Assembly: GCF_900130005.1 (NCBI RefSeq)
Contig: NZ_FQXP01000004.1
Span: forward strand, 373,945 to 437,944
Direction: 5' to 3'
Source of the DNA: Clostridium collagenovorans DSM 3089
GTDB taxonomy: Bacteria > Bacillota > Clostridia > Clostridiales > Clostridiaceae
Length of the DNA stretch: 64,000 bases
The notes under the pieces were generated by a model. That model made no database searches and was not told where the DNA came from. It was given only the letters and a program-made list of their open reading frames with translations. Made by a program: the position numbers and the translations under genes. Shown here one piece after another: positions 17,700 through 26,814 of this stretch (the stretch's first letter is position 1; each line of letters opens with the position of its first letter).

Positions 17700-18020
17700 A
17701 TGTTATCTATATTTAAAAATAAAGCTACAGAAGTTGTAAATGTCAATGATTTAGAAGAATTACTTGGAGAAATTAATTTAATAGATATAAGAGAACCTTA
17801 CGAAGTGGAACAAGGTACCTTAAAAGGTGCTAAAAATATACCTATGAGGGAACTACTAAAAAATGTAGAAAAATATTTAGAAAAGGATAAGGATTATTAT
17901 ATACTTTGTCAGTCTGGTATGAGAAGCAGCAGAGTTTGTAGTGGATTAAGTAAGAGTGGATATAGAGTTATTAATGTTTCTGGTGGCATGGGTTCTTATG
18001 TTGGAAGTAAAATTCAATAG
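17700..18020 (+). CDS. single-domain rhodanese sulfurtransferase
   Basis: A 106-residue protein with start ATG 17700 behind AAAGGAGG; an in-frame ATG at 17670 has no such site. It is a single rhodanese domain with LIDIREPYEVEQGTLKGAKNIP, active-site loop CQSGMRS (Cys70) and the closing GYRVINVSGGMGSY. It carries a persulfide on the active Cys for sulfur transfer. The next gene, 150 nt on, encodes a CoA-disulfide-reductase-like enzyme with its own rhodanese domain, so the two probably work together in persulfide or polysulfide handling. Confidence 0.92.
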   Translation: MLSIFKNKATEVVNVNDLEELLGEINLIDIREPYEVEQGTLKGAKNIPMRELLKNVEKYLEKDKDYYILCQSGMRSSRVCSGLSKSGYRVINVSGGMGSYVGSKIQ

Positions 18021-18169
18021 AAGATAGTAACATTATATGAGGGTATTATATTTTATCAATTAACTTAAATGTAGAGAGGGAGCTAAATTTAAGAATAAAC
18101 ACTTTAAAAAAGATATGTAATAAAATTCAAGATAAATTGATTATAAAATACTTGGAGGTAGGATTATAG

Positions 18170-19870
18170 ATGAGTAGAAAGGTTTTAATTGTGGGAGGAG
18201 TTGCAGGCGGTGCTTCTGCTGCAGCTAGATTAAGAAGATTAAGTGAAGAGGATAGAATTATAATGTTTGAAAAGGGGCCTCATGTGTCATTTTCAAATTG
18301 TTCTTTACCATATCACTTAAGTGGAACTGTAGATAAAGTTGAAAAGCTAGTCTTAATGAATCCACAGAAATTTATGAAACAATATAAAATAGAAGCAAGA
18401 GTAAATAATGAAGTAATTAAAATAGATAGAGAAAACAAAGAGGTTCATGTTAAGGATGTGCTTACTAATGAGATTTATAAGGAAAGTTACGATAAACTTA
18501 TATTATCTCCAGGAGCTAAACCTGTAGTTCCTAGAATTGAAGGTATTGAAAATGTAAATATTTTCACAATAAGAAACGTTGTAGATATTGATAAATTAAA
18601 TAAATTTATTACAGATATGCCTTCAAAAAGGGTTACTGTAATTGGTGGAGGATTTATAGGTGTTGAAGTAGCAGAAAACTTAAAAAAAGCTTCCTTTGAG
18701 GTAACTTTAATAGAAGCTATGCCTCAAATTTTAAGGACCTTTGACTATGATATGGTTCAAATATTTCATAAGGAACTTATGGACCAAGGAGTAAATTTAA
18801 TTGTAGGAGATAAGGTTAAGAGTTTTGAGAAGGATAAGGTTGTTTTAGAATCAGGAAAAACTGTGGAAGCACAGGCCGTTGTAATGGCAATAGGAATATC
18901 TCCTGAGACTTCTTTAGCTAAGGAAGCAGGTTTAGAACTTGGAGAAACAGGGGCTATTAAAACAGACCAAAACTATAAAACAACTGATGAAGATATATAT
19001 GCTGTAGGTGATGCTATAGAAGTATACAATTCTTTAACATTAGATATGACTAAACTATCCTTAGCAGGACCAGCTCAAAGAGAAGCAAGGGCAGTAGCAG
19101 ATCATATTAATGGAATAAGTGTAAATAATACTGGTTTCATAGGATCATCTGCTATTAAGGTATTTGATTATAATGGTGCTTCAACAGGACTTAATGAAGG
19201 ATTAATTAAAGCTTTAAACATGAAAATAGATTATGAAGTAGTTAGCTTAGTTAGCAATGATAAAGTTGGATTAATGCCAGATAATAGCCCTGTATACTTT
19301 AAATTATTATTTGAAAAGCCAACAGGAAGAATTTTAGGTGCACAGGCTATAGGAAAAGGAAATGTAGTTAAGAGAATAGATGTAATAGCAACAGCTATGG
19401 CCTTTGGTGGTACTGTAGAGAACTTGAAGAATTTAGAACTATGCTATGCACCACCCTTTGGAACAGCTAAGGACGTAGTTAACTTTGCAGGATATATAGG
19501 TTGCAACCTTTTAAGAGGTGATTTTAAACAAGTAAAAGTGGATCAAATAAGAGAGCTTTTAGAAGAAAATGCATTAATTATAGATGTAAGAGAAAAATTT
19601 GAGTATGAAAATGGACATATAAAAGGTGTTAATAATATTCCTTTAAGTGAATTTAGGGAAAGAATAAATGAAATACCTAAGGATAAACCTGTTTACCTTC
19701 ACTGCAGAAGCGGTCAAAGAAGTTATAATGCAGCACTTATTTTGAAGAGCTTAGGATATGATAAGGTTTATAATGTAACAGGAAGCTATAATGCTTTAAG
19801 TTTCTATGAATACTATAATGATAAAACTACAGGAAGAAAAAGTATTTTAACAGAATATAATTTTAAATAA
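18170..19870 (+). CDS. CoA-disulfide reductase/NADH-polysulfide reductase with C-terminal rhodanese domain
   Basis: A 566-residue flavoenzyme of the CoADR-RHD type. The N-terminal FAD-binding GGVAGGASAAARLRR is followed by the single redox Cys in FSNCSLPY (Cys44). The NAD(P)H-binding VIGGGFIGVEVAENL and the YAVGDAIEV flavin-binding strand come next, then the CoA/dimerisation domain with LCYAPPFGTAKD. From about residue 460 a rhodanese domain begins (VDQIRELLEE), with active Cys512 in HCRSGQRS. Family members reduce CoA disulfide, CoA persulfide or polysulfide with NAD(P)H. A strong site AGGTAGG precedes ATG. It follows the free rhodanese gene and ends at a terminator shared with the convergent gene. 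Confidence 0.93.
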   Translation: MSRKVLIVGGVAGGASAAARLRRLSEEDRIIMFEKGPHVSFSNCSLPYHLSGTVDKVEKLVLMNPQKFMKQYKIEARVNNEVIKIDRENKEVHVKDVLTNEIYKESYDKLILSPGAKPVVPRIEGIENVNIFTIRNVVDIDKLNKFITDMPSKRVTVIGGGFIGVEVAENLKKASFEVTLIEAMPQILRTFDYDMVQIFHKELMDQGVNLIVGDKVKSFEKDKVVLESGKTVEAQAVVMAIGISPETSLAKEAGLELGETGAIKTDQNYKTTDEDIYAVGDAIEVYNSLTLDMTKLSLAGPAQREARAVADHINGISVNNTGFIGSSAIKVFDYNGASTGLNEGLIKALNMKIDYEVVSLVSNDKVGLMPDNSPVYFKLLFEKPTGRILGAQAIGKGNVVKRIDVIATAMAFGGTVENLKNLELCYAPPFGTAKDVVNFAGYIGCNLLRGDFKQVKVDQIRELLEENALIIDVREKFEYENGHIKGVNNIPLSEFRERINEIPKDKPVYLHCRSGQRSYNAALILKSLGYDKVYNVTGSYNALSFYEYYNDKTTGRKSILTEYNFK

Positions 19871-19875
19871 TAAAG

Positions 19876-19915
19876 TAAAAGAGATAAGGCAGAGTAGTGC
19901 TTTATCTCTTTTTCT
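19876..19915. terminator. bidirectional terminator
   Basis: AAAAGAGATAAGGCA pairs with TGCTTTATCTCTTTTT (one G-T wobble) around a 6-nt loop. The T-run serves the reductase gene and the A-run on the other side serves the convergent gene at 19919. Confidence 0.88.
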
Positions 19916-19918
19916 TTA

Positions 19919-20260
19919 TTATAAGTTATTTTCAATAAAGTCAACTCTTTCTATTGAATCTACTCTAAGAATTTGAGTTTTAAGAATACCTTTCCTATCT
20001 GTAAAGGTAAATTTAATCCATTCATCATCAACATCTAAGATTGTTGATTCAAGCTCTCGTTTAGAAGCTAGTACCAATCCTTCATCAGTTACTAATATAC
20101 ATTTTTTATTTATAAGATCGGATAATACTTTAGACATAGACTTTTCTCCTTTTAAAGATTTTTCAAGTTTTTTGATTTTAGATTCAAGTTTTTTTATCTT
20201 TTCTGGATAGGAAGAATAACAAATTATAAGCACAAATGCTATAAGTCCGAAATATTCCAA
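19919..20260 (-). CDS. small membrane-anchored protein of unknown function
   Basis: A 113-residue protein that I do not recognise. The start is TTG at 20260, seven nt from a strong AAAGGAGG. It has one N-terminal membrane helix (residues 4-16), a Lys/Glu-rich coiled coil (about 19-45), then a beta-rich C-terminal part. The strands ILVTDEGLVLA, STILDVDDEWIKFTFTD and TQILRVDSIERVDFI suggest a small barrel, perhaps Sm-like, but this is a shape argument only. It stands alone between a terminator and an AT-rich gap. Confidence 0.65.
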   Translation of the reverse strand: MEYFGLIAFVLIICYSSYPEKIKKLESKIKKLEKSLKGEKSMSKVLSDLINKKCILVTDEGLVLASKRELESTILDVDDEWIKFTFTDRKGILKTQILRVDSIERVDFIENNL

Positions 20261-20533
20261 AACAAAGCCTCCTTTTGGTTAATTATAAATCAAAATATTG
20301 TTATATTTACATTATATTATATTTAATTAGTAACTTCTATAATAATAAATTACTTTAAATAATGATTTAAGCATTTTATATAAAGCTAATAGTAATGCAT
20401 AGATATATAAATGAAATTATAAAAACACTTAAGAGACATTCTTTATTTTTTCTTTATTTTTAACGCATTAATTCTAAATTAAATCTTTGTAGAATTATAG
20501 ATGAAAGAAGAAAAGTAAAAGGATGTGCAGTTA

Positions 20534-21211
20534 ATGATAAGTGTAAAAAATTTAAGTAAAGAGTTTAATAGTCAAGATGAAAAGCAAAGAGTATTGAAAA
20601 ATATTAATTTACACATAGGTTATGATGAACTCATAACGATTATGGGAGTATCAGGTGGTGGAAAGTCTACGTTATTGCAAATAATAGCCTTACTTACAGA
20701 ACCTACAGAGGGAGAAATATATTATGGAGACTATAAGGTTGATTTCAAAAATGAAAGATATATAAATGATTATAGAAGAAATAATATAGGACTTATATTT
20801 CAGAATGCAAATCTTATTTCATCTTTGACACCTTTAGAGAATTTAATTATAGCTATGGATACAAAGAGAAGTTATAAAGAAAAAGTTATGAAGGCTAAGA
20901 GTTTATTAGATGAGGTAGGACTTTCTAAGAAGTACAATTGCAATGTAACTTCCTTATCTGGAGGAGAAGCTCAAAGAGTAGCTGTTGTAAGAGCTTTAGT
21001 AAATGATCCAGATTTAATACTTTGTGATGAACCTACTGGGGCACTGGATTCGCAGAATAGCAAAAGAGTAATAGATTTATTAATGAAAATAAGAAATGAA
21101 AGAAAATGTACTATTATTATAGTAACTCATGATAGGGAAATTGGGGAGCTTGGAGAGAGAAAAATTCAGTTAAGAGAGGGTGAAATACATGAAGTGGACA
21201 ACCATCTTTAA
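20534..21211 (+). CDS. ABC transporter ATP-binding protein, LolD/MacB type
   Basis: A 225-residue ATPase. ATG 20534 is preferred (AAAGGA about 10 nt upstream); GTG 20525 is possible. Walker A is GVSGGGKST, the signature is LSGGEAQR, Walker B is LILCDEPTGALD and the H-loop is VTHDREIG, all intact. It belongs to the group that pairs with FtsX-type permeases and drives mechanotransmission rather than transmembrane transport. It overlaps the permease gene by 23 nt. Genes for a response regulator and histidine kinase follow, which is the typical layout of a cell-envelope stress or peptide-resistance module. Confidence 0.92.
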   Translation: MISVKNLSKEFNSQDEKQRVLKNINLHIGYDELITIMGVSGGGKSTLLQIIALLTEPTEGEIYYGDYKVDFKNERYINDYRRNNIGLIFQNANLISSLTPLENLIIAMDTKRSYKEKVMKAKSLLDEVGLSKKYNCNVTSLSGGEAQRVAVVRALVNDPDLILCDEPTGALDSQNSKRVIDLLMKIRNERKCTIIIVTHDREIGELGERKIQLREGEIHEVDNHL

Positions 21212-23507
21212 AATATATAATCTAAAACAACTTAAGAAAGAAAAAACCATAGTAACTTTTACTTTTATCTCTATTTTAATAGCAACAACAATATCTTTAA
21301 TAATACCCATAGTAAATCTAGAGAATGAAAGATATATAAATGAAAATGTAGTGAAAATTAATGGTGGGGATTTAAGCATAGAGCTTTTACAAGAAAAGAC
21401 TATAGGATTTGAAAATAAGTTAAATGAACTTAAAAGTAGAGGCTTAAATATAAATGAAATAACTCTTAGAAATGTATACTATAAGAAGTCATCAAATAAT
21501 ATCCTTGGAGCTATAGCGGTAGGAGGGTATTCCTTACAAGAGGATGAAATTATACTTCAAAGTAGCTTAGCTAGAAGATTAAATGCAAAAATAGGGGATT
21601 GGGTAGAATTAGATACTCAAGGAAGTGGTAAATTTAAATATAAGGTTAAGGAAATTGAAGGGTTTTCTTCTGGAGTTACTAGGGATGCTGATTTAATAGG
21701 ATATGGTAAGGTACAAAATAATAATAATCTTAAGTCCTTAGAAGGAGGAAAATTAATTCATATTAATGGAGATGACGGAGAAAAGTTAAAAAGAGAGTTA
21801 CTTAAAGAAAGTGAGATGAATATTTACAACACTATAGATGACAAGCGTAGAGAAATAAAGGATGAATTACTAATTGAAAAATCAGCCCTAGGGGTATTGA
21901 GTACAGTGGCATACATATTTTCAATTCTATCTATAATTGGTACAACGATGATGCTTATATTAAAGAGAAAGAAAGATATAGCAACTTTGAAAATACTTTT
22001 TATAGATTCAAAGGAAATAAAAAAAGCCATGGGTATGGAAATATGTGTTTGGGTATTAATAGCAGTTGTATTAAGTATAGGTATTAGTTATCCAATTGCA
22101 AAGCTAGTATTAAATTATTCAGGAATAGCTAATGTTATTTTCACTAAGGAGATCATAAAGTTAATTTCAAAAGGGGTTTTCTTTAATTTAATAGTATTTG
22201 GTGTAATAATAACTATCTCATTATATATTCTTAGTAGCATTAATCCTATGTCTATAATAAGAGAAGAGGAAGATGAGCTTAAGAAAGCAAATAAAAAAAC
22301 ATCAATTCTTATTATAATGCTTATGCCCATGCTATTTATAGCTTACTCAATATACTTTGATAACATTGGTAATATGGTTAGTAGCTTATTAATTATGGTT
22401 ATAGTGATTATTTTCTTCTTATTAACATTAGGTATATTAAAAATTCTATTTATGAGAAGACCAAAGAGTACACTTTTATTATATAGTTTAAGAAATATAA
22501 AAAAGAACTTTTTCTCCTTTGTAATAGTTTTACTAAGTTTAACTTTTACTTTATGGCTTATACTACTTGGATTTAACTTAGAAGCTTCAATAAAAAGTAG
22601 CTTTAAAAGTTCTCTTGAAGGGATACTTCCTTACAATTATTATATACAAGGTAAAAATAATGAGGAATTAGAGAGAGTATTGAAAAATCATAATGATGTA
22701 GAGGGCTATATAAAGAGCTTTTCCATAGATGGAGGAATTAAAAATCAAAACTTAAGAGAAAATGCATTTAGATCCGTTGTAATAAGCGAAATTAATAAGG
22801 AGGATTACGGAATTAATTATAAAATTATAGAAGGAGAAAATCTTTTTATAGGAGAAGAGGGGTTTATTATTGCAGATAATCTTAGGGAAGTAAATAGATA
22901 CAATGTTGGAGACATATTAGAAATAGAAACAAGTAGAGGAGTATTAAGTGGAAAAATAAAAGGGATTTATGAAAGTGGGGGAATAAATACCTTATCTATT
23001 TTAAAGGAAAATATAGAACTAGGTGATGAAATATCATATTTAATAAAAGCTAAGGATAATAAATTTATAGATGAATTAAGTGATACTTATGTAGTTGGTA
23101 TAGGAGAACTTGGAGAAGGTATAGCTGCTAATGTAGCTAATTTCTTAAGAGTTTTTAGAATTCTTTCTGTATTTTGTATTTTTGGAACGATAGTATTTGC
23201 TATAAATATGACTTATATGAATTCTCTTAAAAGTGAAAAAGATGAAGATATATTAAGAAAGTTAGGAATAAGTAAAGGTTTTATAATAAAAAGTGAAGTT
23301 ATAAAAATGTTTATTTTAAGTATTTTTAGTTGTGTCATATCCTTAGGCATTTATTCAGGTGCAATTAAATTGTTTTTTAAAGCTATGTTCAATGGAACCT
23401 CAGAAATATCAAGTTCTATAGTTATATGGAATATGATTTTATCAATATTTATTACTATATGTAGCTTTATGATTTCCTTAAGAAGAAAAGTTAGGAAAAG
23501 GGAATAA
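21189..23507 (+). CDS. FtsX-domain ABC permease
   Basis: A 772-residue protein with start ATG 21189, eight nt after GAGAGGG. It has an N-terminal membrane helix, a large extracellular domain (about 45-215) and three membrane helices forming the first FtsX block. A fourth helix is followed by a second extracellular domain and a final three-helix FtsX block near the C-terminus. This duplicated FtsX layout is usual for MacB/BceB-like permeases of Firmicutes. The extracellular parts would bind the signal or substrate, possibly an antimicrobial peptide; that is inference from the neighbouring ATPase and two-component genes. Confidence 0.88.
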   Translation: MKWTTIFKIYNLKQLKKEKTIVTFTFISILIATTISLIIPIVNLENERYINENVVKINGGDLSIELLQEKTIGFENKLNELKSRGLNINEITLRNVYYKKSSNNILGAIAVGGYSLQEDEIILQSSLARRLNAKIGDWVELDTQGSGKFKYKVKEIEGFSSGVTRDADLIGYGKVQNNNNLKSLEGGKLIHINGDDGEKLKRELLKESEMNIYNTIDDKRREIKDELLIEKSALGVLSTVAYIFSILSIIGTTMMLILKRKKDIATLKILFIDSKEIKKAMGMEICVWVLIAVVLSIGISYPIAKLVLNYSGIANVIFTKEIIKLISKGVFFNLIVFGVIITISLYILSSINPMSIIREEEDELKKANKKTSILIIMLMPMLFIAYSIYFDNIGNMVSSLLIMVIVIIFFLLTLGILKILFMRRPKSTLLLYSLRNIKKNFFSFVIVLLSLTFTLWLILLGFNLEASIKSSFKSSLEGILPYNYYIQGKNNEELERVLKNHNDVEGYIKSFSIDGGIKNQNLRENAFRSVVISEINKEDYGINYKIIEGENLFIGEEGFIIADNLREVNRYNVGDILEIETSRGVLSGKIKGIYESGGINTLSILKENIELGDEISYLIKAKDNKFIDELSDTYVVGIGELGEGIAANVANFLRVFRILSVFCIFGTIVFAINMTYMNSLKSEKDEDILRKLGISKGFIIKSEVIKMFILSIFSCVISLGIYSGAIKLFFKAMFNGTSEISSSIVIWNMILSIFITICSFMISLRRKVRKRE

Positions 23508-23592
23508 ATACTAATTAGTGCAGTTTCGTGACTTTAATCATGAGTTAGTGATAAAATATTAGTACTAAATTATTGAAAGGGGGAGTTTATTT

Positions 23593-24282
23593 ATGAAAAG
23601 CAATCTTTTAATAATAGAAGATGATAAAGATATAGCAGAAATGGTGAAGGAGTATTTAGAGAAGGAAGGATATAAGGTATTTATTGCTAATAGAGGGGAA
23701 GAGGGAATAAGGCTATTTAATAGAGAAAAGGTAAATCTTATTATGTTAGATGTAATGATGGAGGGAATGGACGGATATGAAACCCTAGAGAAAATTAGGG
23801 TGATTTCAGAGGTTCCAGTAATAATGCTTACGGCTAAGGGACATCAAATGGATAAGGTAATTGGATTTAAAAGGGGATGCGATGATTATATTACAAAGCC
23901 CTTTGATTTAGTAGAATTAAGTTTAAGAATAGCTGCTATTTTAAGAAGAGGAAAGAGTAAGAATTCAAGTGATAGCTCTCTTATACAATATAAAGATTTG
24001 ATTATAAATAAGGATGAATATTCTGTAACAAAATGTGGTGAAGATATAAATCTTACTAAAAAAGAATTTGATATTTTAGTACTATTAATGAGTAATCAAG
24101 GAAGGGTGTATACTTCACAACTTATATATGAGCAGGTATGGAATGAAGCATATCTTGAAAATGATAATTCAGTAATAACTCACATTAGAAATTTAAGAGA
24201 AAAGCTAGGTGATAAGGTTAAGGAGTCTTTTTATATTAAGACTATATGGGGAGTTGGGTATAAGGTTGAAAAGGATGTTTAA
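23593..24282 (+). CDS. OmpR-family response regulator
   Basis: A 229-residue regulator. The receiver domain has acidic residues Asp10/Asp11, phospho-acceptor Asp53 in LIMLDVMM, and the TAKGH and KPFDLVEL segments. The C-terminal winged helix (about 130-227) shows LTKKEFDILVLLM and NDNSVITHIRNLREKLGD with the GVGYKV end. It overlaps the kinase gene by 8 nt. It most likely responds to the same envelope stimulus as the ABC/FtsX pair upstream and regulates that operon. Confidence 0.94.
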   Translation: MKSNLLIIEDDKDIAEMVKEYLEKEGYKVFIANRGEEGIRLFNREKVNLIMLDVMMEGMDGYETLEKIRVISEVPVIMLTAKGHQMDKVIGFKRGCDDYITKPFDLVELSLRIAAILRRGKSKNSSDSSLIQYKDLIINKDEYSVTKCGEDINLTKKEFDILVLLMSNQGRVYTSQLIYEQVWNEAYLENDNSVITHIRNLREKLGDKVKESFYIKTIWGVGYKVEKDV

Positions 24283-25633
24283 ATTAAGGAGTAAACTTGT
24301 AATAAGTGTATTTGTATCCTTATTTTTTGGTATGGTAGCTGGGATTACTATTAATTCATTAAATAATAAGCTTATATTAGAAAATGAGAATAAGGTAAGA
24401 GAGCTAGCTTCTAAAAGAAACACTGATGAACTTCAAAATATTATGAATCAATTAGATATAAAAAGTGAAAATGAGGAAATTGTATATGAAAATATAAAGC
24501 GTCTAGAAAAGGTTATGAAAGGTACTATTATCAATAGAATTTTAGTAGTAGATAGTAAGGGATATGTTAAGTTTTCAGCAAGTAAACTAGGCATAGAAAA
24601 AATAGATATAAGCACTGGGGAAGGAACAGACTTAAGTGTTAGAGGAACTATGTTTATAGCTAAAAATATAGTGAAACTTAATGAAAATAGTTATGTAGTC
24701 CATTTTACAGAAAATTATATAAAGGATGATATGTTATCCATAAAGATAGCTATTGTAGTAGGGGCAATTATATTTCTAATTTTAATAAATAGCAGAGTGA
24801 AGTATATAAGTTATATAACTAAGAATGTTAAAACAATAGCCACTGGCGACTTATCTAATAGAATAGATTTGAAATATAAGGATGAACTTAGGGACCTAGC
24901 TCAGGATATAAATTATATGGCTGAAGAATTACAGAAGCAAGATATAAATCAAAAGGAATTTATAACAAACATATCTCATGATTTAAGAACCCCTTTAACT
25001 ACAATTTTAGGATATTCAAAGATGATTGAAAGAAAGGTTTATAAGAATGAAGAGGAGTTAAATAGATATATTTCTATAATAAATCAAAAGGGAAATTATT
25101 TAAAAACTATGATGGAGGATTTCTTTGATTATTCAAGACTTTCTTCAAGGGATTTAGAGTTAGAAAAGACTTTAATAAATCTAAATGAAGTTGTATTGCA
25201 ATTATTAGATGGAGAAGAAATAAATTTTAAAAATAAAGATTTATCTCTTAAGGTGATTTTAGAAAGAAAGGCTACATATACCTATGGTGATCCTATGTTG
25301 GTAGCAAGAGCATTTAATAATCTAATAAGCAACGCTTTAAAATATTCTAAGGAAAACTCTGAGGTTAAAGTTGAATTAAAAGAAAAAAATATAAATGGGG
25401 TTAATTACGGGGTATTTACTGTGGAGAATGCTTCTAATCATCCTATGAAGGAAGAAGTTGTAGAAAATTTATTTAAGAGATTATATAAGTTAGATAAAGC
25501 TAGAAATGATAAGGGGAGTGGATTGGGATTAGCCATAACACAAGAAATAGTAAAGCTGCATAATGGCTTTGTGGAAGCAACTTTATGTGATGAAAATATA
25601 AGGTTTTCCATAGGGCTTATACAACATAAGTAA
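24275..25633 (+). CDS. membrane histidine kinase with HAMP domain
   Basis: A 452-residue kinase if ATG 24275, which overlaps the regulator stop by 8 nt, is used; upstream TTG/GTG codons are less likely. It has membrane helix 1 (about 9-27), an extracellular sensor of about 130 residues and helix 2 near residue 160. A HAMP linker precedes the H-box FITNISHDLRTPL with phospho-acceptor His235. The ATPase has N-box NNLISNALKYS and G2 GSGLGLAI. The usual DxGxG of the G1 box is weak here (VENASNHPM), which may lower ATP affinity. It is the cognate of the response regulator just upstream. Confidence 0.9.
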   Translation: MFKLRSKLVISVFVSLFFGMVAGITINSLNNKLILENENKVRELASKRNTDELQNIMNQLDIKSENEEIVYENIKRLEKVMKGTIINRILVVDSKGYVKFSASKLGIEKIDISTGEGTDLSVRGTMFIAKNIVKLNENSYVVHFTENYIKDDMLSIKIAIVVGAIIFLILINSRVKYISYITKNVKTIATGDLSNRIDLKYKDELRDLAQDINYMAEELQKQDINQKEFITNISHDLRTPLTTILGYSKMIERKVYKNEEELNRYISIINQKGNYLKTMMEDFFDYSRLSSRDLELEKTLINLNEVVLQLLDGEEINFKNKDLSLKVILERKATYTYGDPMLVARAFNNLISNALKYSKENSEVKVELKEKNINGVNYGVFTVENASNHPMKEEVVENLFKRLYKLDKARNDKGSGLGLAITQEIVKLHNGFVEATLCDENIRFSIGLIQHK

Positions 25634-25754
25634 GTTCTAATTAATTAAATTTTACATAATCCGTCACCATTAATGCTTTTGGTATATAATAGTAAGTAAG
25701 ATGAGAAGTTTAATTTATACTTAACTTAATATTAGCTAAAGAGGTGTGACGGAA

Positions 25755-26621
25755 GTGAAGGAAAATTATAAGGGAATATTATATGCTATTTTATCATCGG
25801 TAGCATTTGGATTAATGCCCATTTTTGCAAAGGTTGCCTATGGAAATGGGTCTAATCCAACTACAGTTTTATTTTATAGGTTTTTAATTTCAGCTATTAT
25901 ATTATTTATATATCTTAAAATAAAGAAGGTAGAAATTAAAATAGATAAAAGAAGTGCATGGATTTTAATTTTAATTGGATTTATAGGGTATACAGTAACT
26001 ACTCAAACCTTATTTATGTCCTATAATTATTTAGGGGTAGGCTTTGCAACTACACTACATTTTATATATCCAGCAGTGGTATGTGTTATAGGATTCTTTT
26101 TCCTAAAAGAAAAGATAAGTAAAAGAAAGCTTATTGCACTTATATTGGCAGGGTGTGGAGTTTATTCTTTAGTAGCCTTTGAAAATAATACAATAAGTGC
26201 TATGGGTGTCATTCTTGCCATTTCATCAGGTATTACATATGGACTTAATGTAATACTATTAGGAATTAAAGCTTTAAAGCATATTGATAATAGAGTTAGA
26301 ACTATGTATGTATCCTTAGGTGCTTTTGCAGGAATGCTTATTTATGGTATATACAATAATTCAATTATATATGAGCTTAATTTTAAGCTTTTACTATGCT
26401 ATATAGGTATAGCTATTATCTCAACTATATGCTCTATAGTACTTTTACTTAAGGCTATGGAGATTATAGGAGCTGGTACAGCATCTATATTAAGTACTTT
26501 TGAACCCATAGTAAGCATAATCTTAGGAATAATTATATTCGGTGAAGCATTTACAGTAGCTTTATTTATAGGAGCTATTTTCATAATAGGATCAACGGTG
26601 CTTTTAGTAAAGGACAAATAA
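25755..26621 (+). CDS. EamA/DMT family transporter
   Basis: A 288-residue protein with GTG 25755 eight nt after GAGGTG; GTG 25746 lies inside that site. It has ten predicted membrane helices in two EamA repeats. The first contains SSVAFGLMPIFAKVAY and the TLHFIYPAVV helix, and the second ends with the helix pair around STFEPIVSIILGIIIFGE, a typical EamA motif. It would export or import a metabolite such as an amino acid. The substrate cannot be predicted. A bidirectional terminator follows. Confidence 0.88.
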   Translation: MKENYKGILYAILSSVAFGLMPIFAKVAYGNGSNPTTVLFYRFLISAIILFIYLKIKKVEIKIDKRSAWILILIGFIGYTVTTQTLFMSYNYLGVGFATTLHFIYPAVVCVIGFFFLKEKISKRKLIALILAGCGVYSLVAFENNTISAMGVILAISSGITYGLNVILLGIKALKHIDNRVRTMYVSLGAFAGMLIYGIYNNSIIYELNFKLLLCYIGIAIISTICSIVLLLKAMEIIGAGTASILSTFEPIVSIILGIIIFGEAFTVALFIGAIFIIGSTVLLVKDK

Positions 26622-26720
26622 ATCTAGGGCAAAAGCATCTGTAATAAAAATAACAATGTTTCAGAAAAAAACATGGTAAGTTCAAAAATTTTTTGTATTT
26701 AAAATTAATGCTTATTATAT

Positions 26721-26771
26721 AATAAACCTAGATATTAGTGTAAATATATGGTGTTAATATCTAGGTTTATA
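26721..26771. terminator. bidirectional terminator between eamA-type gene and csp genes
   Basis: AATAAACCTAGATATTA (26721-26737) pairs with TAATATCTAGGTTTAT (26755-26770). It lies between convergent genes, with A/T-rich flanks usable from either side. Confidence 0.85.
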
Positions 26772-26814
26772 TATTAAAGCTTTATAAATAAGAAACTTTA
26801 TTTATAAAAATAAG

